From Aspidiotus rigidus (Eukaryota > Arthropoda > Insecta > Hemiptera > Diaspididae): DNA of 64,000 nucleotides. Position 1 is the stretch's first letter, and every line of letters begins with the position of its first letter. The notes beneath the pieces were generated by a model. That model did not search any database and was not told the DNA's origin. It saw only the letters and a program-made list of their open reading frames with translations. The translations under genes and the position numbers were made by a program. Below are positions 56,983-64,000 of this stretch, piece after piece. The stretch lies in NCBI GenBank assembly GCA_035079385.1, contig JAVHKY010000053.1, positions 3,658,001-3,722,000 on the forward strand, given 5' to 3'.

Positions 56983-57175
56983 TTTAAATGAGACAGTTTG
57001 CTTTTGTTGCTACCTTTATTCAAAAACAACTCGACGTTTCGACGCACCTCGTCGTCATCATCAGGAAACGTTCTTTTGTTGCCACCTTTATTCAAAAACA
57101 ACTCGACGTTTCGACGCACCTCGTCGTCATCATCAGGAAACGAAGGTGGCAACAAAAGCAAACTGTCTCATTTAA
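56983..57175 (-). ncRNA. Tandem hammerhead-ribozyme-like repeats within a small palindrome
   Basis: Read on the minus strand, 57137-57102 and 57065-57030 each contain CCTGATGATGACG, a loop, CGTCGAAACGTCGAG: the CUGAUGA box, a GACG/CGUC stem and GAAAC GUC, as in minimal hammerheads, with one extra U after CUGAUGA. The two copies are exact and 72 bp apart. GTTGCCACCTT before the first core can pair with AAGGTGGCAAC after it, giving a stem I of at least 11 bp. The outer ends (TTTAAATGAGACAGTTTGC, 56983-57001, and its inverse to 57175) make the whole block palindromic. This resembles small ribozyme-bearing retroelements (retrozymes) or Penelope terminal repeats. Function is inferred and untested. 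Confidence 0.5.
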
Positions 57176-58977
57176 AAAGTTTATTCAAGTTCTTCGATGA
57201 CGTTATGATCCAAATGCAGACGACCTTTCTAGAGCTCAGTTCATTCGATCAGAGCTCAAATTTGTTCAAAATTCATTCTCTGCAGAAATTCAGTCGAAAA
57301 ACGAAGGATATGAATAAATCATAAGCTATCAAGGAACTTTGAAATTTGTGACTCTAGATCCTCACTAGCAACTCTTTGGAAATCTTGCAATGTAGAAGTG
57401 TAGTTGGAGTAATAAGGAACTACCTATATAAGATAAGTATGCGCAAGTGATAAGAAGATGAATTGTCGCTATATGTTGATAAAGTTGAAAGAAGAGCAGT
57501 TTTAGGTGGTTTCATGAGTGCCATGAGAAATTTATTATATCGCAAAGTTCAATGTTCGTGATTCTCTTCTTATTCATTGCGATATCATCCAATCTTGAAT
57601 TCCCTCGTTCTCTTCATCCCTTTGCTTCTCCACATTCATTTTTTCACTGGTTTTTCTCATTTTGACGAGCTCTTGCTACTGTCGTATCCTCAAAAATCTT
57701 GTAGTTTGAATTTTTCGTGACCTTGAAAGTTTGGAATCTAGATTCTGCAGAGGATCGTGAATTTAATTTACTCATATTGCGGAAAATTTTGAAGTGCCAC
57801 AACGAAGGAAAAATCCCTTGGAACAAACATTAAAATTTACTGTTAGAACACGGTGTAGGCCTACTTGAATTATTTCTCGCGAATATGATCTCAGACAGTC
57901 ATTATCCAGTAAATTAGTTTAAGCTACGAAAATGTGGACTGATCTCTGTGAAATAAATTTTTGAAAGTCGAATCTGTATCGGCCGCCACTCATTCAAATT
58001 CAAACTTATCGCGTGTTCGCGGTACTTTCCCCTGCGCATATATTATAATTATATGCAGATACGCAAATTGGTCGTGCTACGTCCCAAACATAGCTGGTAA
58101 ATTTCTGCTCGAAAAAACAAAATATTCTACTTAATGCGTTAAAGGATAAAATATTATGAAGATTTCTACGACTCTTCATATTAAATAATGTAATGGCTAT
58201 AGCGAAAAGAAATGATTTACGAGAACATCAAATGCGACAGTAAGTATTTACGTATTTCTCCGACGACGAAACTTTACATCAAACGAAGTCCAGCGTACAG
58301 TACTGTAAATCCTTTTCTCACATTTTTTTCTTTAAATTTCATGCGCAATTTTGAAGAAATTTTCAACTCTTAATGGCAACGTAACTGCGATGATTGTCTG
58401 GTACGGTACCAGTATTTAATTTTACCGCAATCTAAAAATATTTTAGCCCGTGAATTCTCGCTGAAGCAGACAAGGTCGATTTTTATATCCATAAGTATCG
58501 AAGCTAATTTTTATAATACAAGATACTCAAAATATGACAGAAAAAATGATAGGCCTACTTAGTGCAAATCCCATACCGGTATACTATTACCTATGTACTT
58601 ATACTTACATGCAGAGCTGAATTTTTATTTTCCTAAGTATAACAGAGAACATCTGGCTAGCCTAGCTTACAATGTAATCTTGAGCGATGCAATTTTGCTC
58701 TACAACTCTTCAAGAACTCAAGAAAAGGATCAACGGACCGACAAATTAGTATTTTTAAAATAAGTACGAGATAAAAGAAGATGGATTTGAAAATGAAACA
58801 TTACGGTATTACTCGAAGATACACCTCAAGTGACTTGATGAAACACTAACATTACAAAGCTTAGTTTTGCACACCTTCCAAAAAGACAGTCAAGTCAGTG
58901 ACAACTCGCTGACGCTCATCAGCCATCAGTCATACTCATCTAAGACGCTAGACGGCTTGAGGTATTCTCGCCAAATC
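57176..58977. other. Intergenic DNA
   Basis: I see no gene or defined element; AT-rich with short non-significant open frames. Confidence 0.5.
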
Positions 58978-59121
58978 TGCCATACAAAGTTAAATTGACG
59001 TATATGCAAATAATGAACACGAGAAAAAGAGGCTACCTATATCAAATATATCCATAACCTCATTTCCTTGTAGGTATTCATTATCTGCATATAGGTCAAT
59101 TCAACTTTGTACGGCAGAAAT
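58978..59121. mobile_element. 144-bp inverted-repeat element
   Basis: About 58979-59021 (CATACAAAGTTAAATTGACG..CAAATAATGAACAC) is the near reverse complement of about 59082-59120 (ATTCATTATCTGCATATAGG..CTTTGTACGGC). Arms of about 42 bp surround a 60-bp loop. Non-coding. Confidence 0.65.
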
Positions 59122-59211
59122 GAAGAGGGTTCTGGCAGAAGGGCCTGCGTCCCATGAGAAATACATTGTGCGGAAGCCCTTTTACTAAGCTTTTACCAGC
59201 TACGTCCTCAA

Positions 59212-59337
59212 ATGTAAGCAAACATGGGAAGTGGTATTCAGTTTTGAGAAAATGGTGCGATCCAATGTGACTGTATATTGTAGTAATGTTGCACCACTTC
59301 CCTAAAACTCAAACCCACTTTCATCGTTTGCTTACAT
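59212..59337. repeat. Imperfect inverted repeat, ATGTAAGCAAAC ends
   Basis: ATGTAAGCAAACATGGGAAGTGG on the left pairs with CCACTT..GTTTGCTTACAT on the right, with mismatches. It lies 90 bp after the previous element and could be another small foldback. Confidence 0.5.
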
Positions 59338-59487
59338 TACAATATACCTCTAGCAGCACCTTAATAACTTACTATATTATAAAGTCCATCCCCATGATGT
59401 CATATCAATTGATAACAGAGTAAAGTTGCACAGGTTGAACTACAGCAGCAGCGTTCAGCACACATGCAGTGATAACATTAATTTAAC

Positions 59488-59682
59488 CACGGGTCAGAAC
59501 CCTTTGACTGAAATAGTTTCAATTCTGATTTGGTTGATACTGGTTCCAAGAAAATTTTAGCAGTCCCTATTGGTTTTGGTTCCAGTTTTGGTGGTTCCAG
59601 TTTAGTTCTGGTTCTAGGGAAATGTTTGCGGTTTCTATTGATTTCAGTTCCAGTAAAAGGTTCTAAGCCCTACCAGTCAATG
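59488..59682. repeat. GGTTCCAGTT-rich repeat with hAT-like AAGCCCTA end
   Basis: Phrases of GGTTCCAGTTTTGGT-type recur through the segment. The right edge GGTTCTAAGCCCTA and the left edge GGGTCAGAACCCTTT are imperfectly inverted. The end resembles the TAGGGCTT end of the hAT-like element at 19796-21234. Weak evidence. Confidence 0.35.
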
Positions 59683-60038
59683 GCCCTACATTTGATGATA
59701 CATCAATGTTCCAAAATGAAGGATAAATAAGGAATAAAAAGTTTGTTCATTATTTGTAATCCAGAAGCCATTTGGTATTTGAGAATCAACTTCTTATCCT
59801 TACTATTCTTCATTTTGGAATACTGATGTATGCTAAAATTTAAACCTATGTAGCCTTCATTACATTAGGTCTAATAAGCAGTGCAGTGTACCTACTAGAG
59901 TTTTCCTAGGTTGCTATAGTAAGATTATTCTAGGCTGCTATACAGTAACTTCAGATTCAATTAAATAAGCTTAATATCAGAACTGGTACTTTCCTATTTT
60001 TCCACAAATTGAAAAATATTAATCTTCAACTTGTGAAA

Positions 60039-60765
60039 AATTGAGGAGTTATCTGTCAAAAGGGCGTCCTTCGGTCAAAACATTGATTGAAAAAATCGTT
60101 TTGAAGTTTCAATGTGAAATAACTTTTGATGGAGTGATTTATTGTAAAAAAGTTATTCTTTGAAATTTGTTCAGTTTTTCTCTGTGAATATAACGCTCAA
60201 TTATCTTCTTTGTAAAATGAGTAATATTTATTTAAAAAGGTTAGAAAGTAGAGTACCTCGGACGCCCTTTTAATCGAAATGAGGAAATTTAGAAAATTTT
60301 TGGTTTGGGCGGCCATCTTGTTTTTGTTATCAGTCTTTGAACGCGTTACGCTCTTTGAAGTTTGAACTTCGAACAGCTCCTTCATTATTGTCTAGTTTAC
60401 TTCTTTTTGAGAATATTTTTAAAAAATACATATAATCCTGGGCGGCGATTTGACTAACAAAACTTCAACAAAGTACGCACGCATTTCCATAACTGAATAA
60501 GTACCTACAAACGGCAGTTGAACAAAGTTCGCGATCTTTGTTCGTACTTCATCAAAGTTTATCAGTGGAATATTGCCACCCGCCTCGTATTTAAATCTTC
60601 GTCTGCGTGTATAATATTTCCGTATTTTAGCAGATATGGGGGTTCAAATATGATGTTTTGAAGTTGGAATATAATAGTTTGAATCATAAGGAATTCAAAA
60701 ATTACAAATTTCCAAAAAAGGGCGTCCGCCCGACAGACGCCCTTTTGACAGATAACTCCTCAATT
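60039..60765. mobile_element. 727-bp element with perfect 30-bp inverted ends
   Basis: AATTGAGGAGTTATCTGTCAAAAGGGCGTC at 60039-60068 is repeated in perfect inverse at 60736-60765. A third partial copy of GGACGCCCTTTT lies inside at about 60259. The interior has no transposase and no recognised gene. No clear target duplication. The identical ends suggest a recent non-autonomous DNA element. Confidence 0.8.
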
Positions 60766-62400
60766 GTTTACAAACATGTTGATTTCAAGTTTCATTATGG
60801 AGGATTTCTCCCCAGGTGCATTTGCTTCTGCCGGCCCTGTTTATCATACAGTATACTAGACTAAGAATGGGGCAAACAAGCGGTAGCAACTTAGAACACA
60901 ATCGATACAATCAACTTCGATGTCTTAATGAAACGCCCAAATATGTATACATGATTTCATGTTTGTCTATGAAGTAAAGAAATTTATTATTTATATTCCA
61001 CAGACATTTCTTAGTCTAGTAAAAGTCTAGTGGTTATAGTCTAGGGTTCACTAGCCCCAGTCCCTAAAAGAGGTCAGGGCAGAGCATACTGAATCTTGGG
61101 CTAAATAGCTCTTTGCCTTTAGCTTCTTAGCTTAGTACACAATACTATTATACTCTACGTGATACTGTGCGCGGGCACCAAAATTCTAGTATTACAGATA
61201 CAGGTGAGATTTTCCTCGGTCTAAAAGTCGTGTGTGCACATGCACTAGTACGCAAATTTCGGAAATCCCATACCTTAAAAGAAGAAACATGAAACATGTC
61301 AAAATTTCAATGATCAAGCGAAGTGTGTTTCCAGAGAGGATGGGCTCCAATCTAGTTGAGAGTGTCGACTTGAAAGAAGGATAATCGGTAGCCTCGACAT
61401 GTAAAATGGAAGCAAGAAATTGGAAAAATTTGGGTTCAAAATACGCTGAATAAATATTGTCAGACGTAGAAAAATCTTGACTTACAAACAATATTCATAA
61501 AACAGGGTGCGTGAGAAAATTTCGACTTGATTGATTCCTATCGCCTATTGAAATTAAGAGCGATTCTGTTTGATTTTCAAAATCGAAACTACTCTCATAA
61601 AATGCGTTTCCAATGTGCGTCAATTAACGTAGTTAATGAGAAAGAGTTTGCGAGCACGATCAGAGTGAATTACGGTTTTCTATTCTTCTTCCCTTGTCCC
61701 TAAATACGGAATATACTCGTCTAGCCAAACTTGCTGAAATTCATACGTTCTTGTGCCGAGAAACTCGGTGGCTAACCATTAGCAAAACAATAGTCTATAT
61801 TTGGAGTATGTGCCCTCACTGCCCTCCACCCAAATCAACTTCTCAAAGTTGTATACAGAAAAGTTATCGAAACTTTCTTTTCACACTTATGTACGCGTTT
61901 TACGAATTATTACCATTTTCACCTTTCCCATTAACGCTGGAGTGTGGATGCTCGAATCTTTTTCGCGTTGTCGGTACAAATCAGACGCAAAAAATTTCAC
62001 CATTTGCGAAAACAAAATTTGCAATTTCCACGTGTCCCTTCGATCTGCTCTACCATCGAGCACCTTGAACATGTGCCGTAGATTCGTTGGCGTTGTCTAC
62101 GTTTTGGCGATTACTTTCGAACTTTTCCGAATTTCCCTCGTTAGATTCGGTCTCTTTGTTCCGCAAATTAACTAGAGACGGCGGAGATACGAGATGACGC
62201 CTCGCACTCTCCATCGCTCGCCTCCCTGCGACCTCGATCTATTCGATACTCGCCGTAAGCCTATAACATTGACAACGGGACGGAACGGTCGTAGTATTTG
62301 CACGCGTCGTACGGAGACGCATGCGCCTCTTGCAGGTTACTGCGCGTTAAGACGCGAAATCCAGAGCGTAGTAGGGACAAGCACGAGGCAGTAGCCGAAC
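60766..62400. other. Intergenic DNA
   Basis: No gene recognised. Open frames at 61.7-62.4 kb overlap in several frames and have no family pattern. About 62190-62400 is richer in CpG than its surroundings and leads into the promoter below. Confidence 0.45.
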
Positions 62401-62418
62401 GAGTCTGGACCAGCTGAT

Positions 62419-62455
62419 TATATAAACAATAACAAGATTTCATAACGTTTCATTC
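62419..62455 (+). promoter_or_regulatory. Candidate core promoter (TATA box and initiator)
   Basis: TATATAAA at 62419-62426 is followed at about 33 bases by TCATTC (62450-62455), an arthropod-type initiator. The spacing fits a TATA promoter, and it lies about 270 bases upstream of the ATG at 62723. Confidence 0.35.
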
Positions 62456-62722
62456 AACTAGTGTTTTCATACGCGAGTTCCTCTTCAAGATTTTTCTTCG
62501 GTAGCGCGTATGTTAGATCACTGTTTTCTTCTTTCTTACCAATTCTGACGTTTACATAATAAATTCGTAACGATTAGTTTTATTTTATTAAAAATTCTAG
62601 TTTCATTAAGAAAAAAAAAGAGCACACACGCATTGTGCGTATTTTGCGTGCACCTTCGCGAAAGTTTTCTCTTTTTTCTACCTTTGAAAATTTTGTTGCA
62701 TTAAAAAAAAAAAAACGTCAAT

Positions 62723-62888
62723 ATGAGACCCCCGAATGAATTTGAGAATTTCGAGACTGGTGTGGCGAGTCAACAGGATAGAGAAGCCACTGTGCCTCCA
62801 GCTGTGATGATCTGCACGAGATTAGCAGGAAGAGCCATCATTCGAGTCGTTGGACGATGCGAAGACGCTCAGGAAAATTGTAATCTCG
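62723..62888 (+). CDS. First coding exon of a gene leaving the window; possibly Lrrc20-like
   Basis: The ATG at 62723 opens 55 codons plus one base, ending in CTCG before a strong donor GTAAGTG at 62889. The peptide begins MRPPNEFENFETGVASQQDR and ends AIIRVVGRCEDAQENCNL. The last part (R.V.RCE.A.E..NL, with a following D expected from the split codon) resembles the start of insect leucine-rich-repeat proteins of the LRRC20 type, where a short helix leads into the first repeat. The similarity is short and from memory, so the name is tentative and no leucine-rich repeat is visible in this window. The rest of the gene lies past 64000 or in exons that I cannot find in 62889-64000. A candidate promoter lies at 62419-62455. 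Confidence 0.55.
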
Positions 62889-64000
62889 GTAAGTGATTTT
62901 GTGGATCTTTTTTCTGGCTTTTTCAAAAAAAAAAGTTTGTTAAGTCATGCACCTCAAGGAAATGCAGAGCGCTGTTTTGTACTAATCTTGAAAACTGTGT
63001 TAGAGTTTTTATAGCGAGACGTCATACTAGGTCTTTTGATGTAATGCTTCTTGAAGACCAATTAACCTTCCACGTCCTGCTAGATTCTGTTGCCCATGTC
63101 TTTCATCACTACCGAAATTCGAACTCGAGGGCTAAATTCTTATCCATAGACAGCCGCCCCCTCTTCAAATACTGCAAATCACAGAGATAATTACGACGAC
63201 AACGTTAAAGATTAGTAAGAAGTTGACCCGATTAACCTGCTCGTAATACGGTGTACATCAACATCATATCGTTTCCACTTGTAGTAGAAAGCATCAAAAG
63301 TACTTCGAATTAGTTTCATTAATGGTGCGTGATGTTTAAATTGTCGGGGAGATCTTCATCATCGTATGAGAAGGTAAGAAAAAAAAAATCAAATAGGCGA
63401 CTCGTAATCATTCACCAGACCACAATGCAAAGTAGAAAGCTCTTGACGTACAGTCGTACCATAAACCTCGATATAGACCGCAGCGGATAATTCAATCTTT
63501 ATGGAGAAATGCGATTTATGATGGGTACAATAAAAACATCGCTTCTTTTGAGACCGCGTCCATCTAATGTCGAGTGATCTGTACTTTCGTAGCGTTTGTA
63601 AAAAATTCTTTGTGTGGAAGTCGAGCGCACTCATAGTCGGTACGAAACAATAGCTAAGTGTCTGTCAAGATGTGAAAGATTTGCGAGTTGCAAAATAAAT
63701 GCCATTTGATATAATAATTCTAAAGGAACTCTTCATTTTTCGGGATGAGAAAAATAGAATAATTAATAGCACAGGGCTTTGTTACGAATATAATTTTTAG
63801 AAGTATCTTCGGAGTGGATACGAAACCCTTTATTCCATATCAAAATTCGTAAATTAAGTATCACTTTTGCGTTCAATTTTTCTTGTCGACATTTTTACGT
63901 TAGAATCCTGGTTTACCTGTGCCTCTTACCAATTTTGATAAACGATAAAGTCATCACGTGCACCTAAATATCGTAGCTCAATTCAGATGCTTTGTCACAT
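62889..64000. other. Probable first intron of the 62723 gene
   Basis: Starts with the donor GTAAGTG. No further exon with a matching phase is recognised; AT-rich, without a clear element. Confidence 0.45.

Overview
The window is eukaryotic nuclear DNA, AT-rich, and most likely from an arthropod, probably an insect. The reasons are spliced genes with GT-AG introns (some under 100 bp), long AT-rich spacers, many microsatellites and T-runs, and a mixed transposon load: R1-like non-LTR retrotransposons, a Penelope-like element, hAT-type and other inverted-repeat elements, and a FLYWCH/MULE remnant. FLYWCH-MULE families are common in hemipterans, so a sap-feeding insect is possible, but the sequence does not prove it.

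Layout. 1-16.8 kb holds the 3' end of a plus-strand gene: exons 3491-3639, 13674-13721 and 14955-15101, then a long 3' UTR. It encodes a Met/Pro/Ser/Gly-rich tail that I cannot name. Its introns hold two large degenerate satellite arrays in opposite orientation (1-985 and about 9770-13226), four small elements with CAGGGT(G/T)TC ends, and a broken R1-like reverse transcriptase. 16.8-25 kb is AT-rich. It contains a three-level nested insertion at 19.28-22.01 kb: a palindromic foldback element, carrying a hAT-like element with an exact 8-bp target duplication, itself carrying a 405-bp MITE. A frameshifted zinc-finger gene remnant follows at 22.0-22.8 kb.

25.1-25.7 kb holds a small orphan gene for a predicted secreted, six-cysteine protein. 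29.3-31.4 kb holds a second broken reverse transcriptase, a MITE and a FLYWCH/MULE pseudogene. 32.9-38.2 kb is the most striking gene: one uninterrupted ORF for a 1740-residue protein with a signal peptide, an AIG1/dynamin-like P-loop GTPase domain, a glycine-rich domain, long helices around a hydrophobic stretch, and a C-terminal membrane anchor. 38.95-40.98 kb is a Penelope-like retroelement bounded by an exact 14-bp target duplication, with RT and GIY-YIG domains, an inverted partial copy of its own 3' end, and a nonsense mutation. 41-44 kb is repeat-dense.

47.996-53.139 kb is a complete 14-exon gene for an insect PDZD8-like lipid-transfer tether (membrane segment, SMP, C2-like, C1, coiled coil) in which I can find no PDZ domain. 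53-62.4 kb is mainly non-coding, with a tandem pair of hammerhead-ribozyme-like motifs at 57.0 kb and several inverted-repeat elements. The window ends with the promoter and first coding exon (62723-62888) of a gene that may be Lrrc20-like.

No operon-like logic links the genes. They are independent loci separated by transposon-rich DNA.
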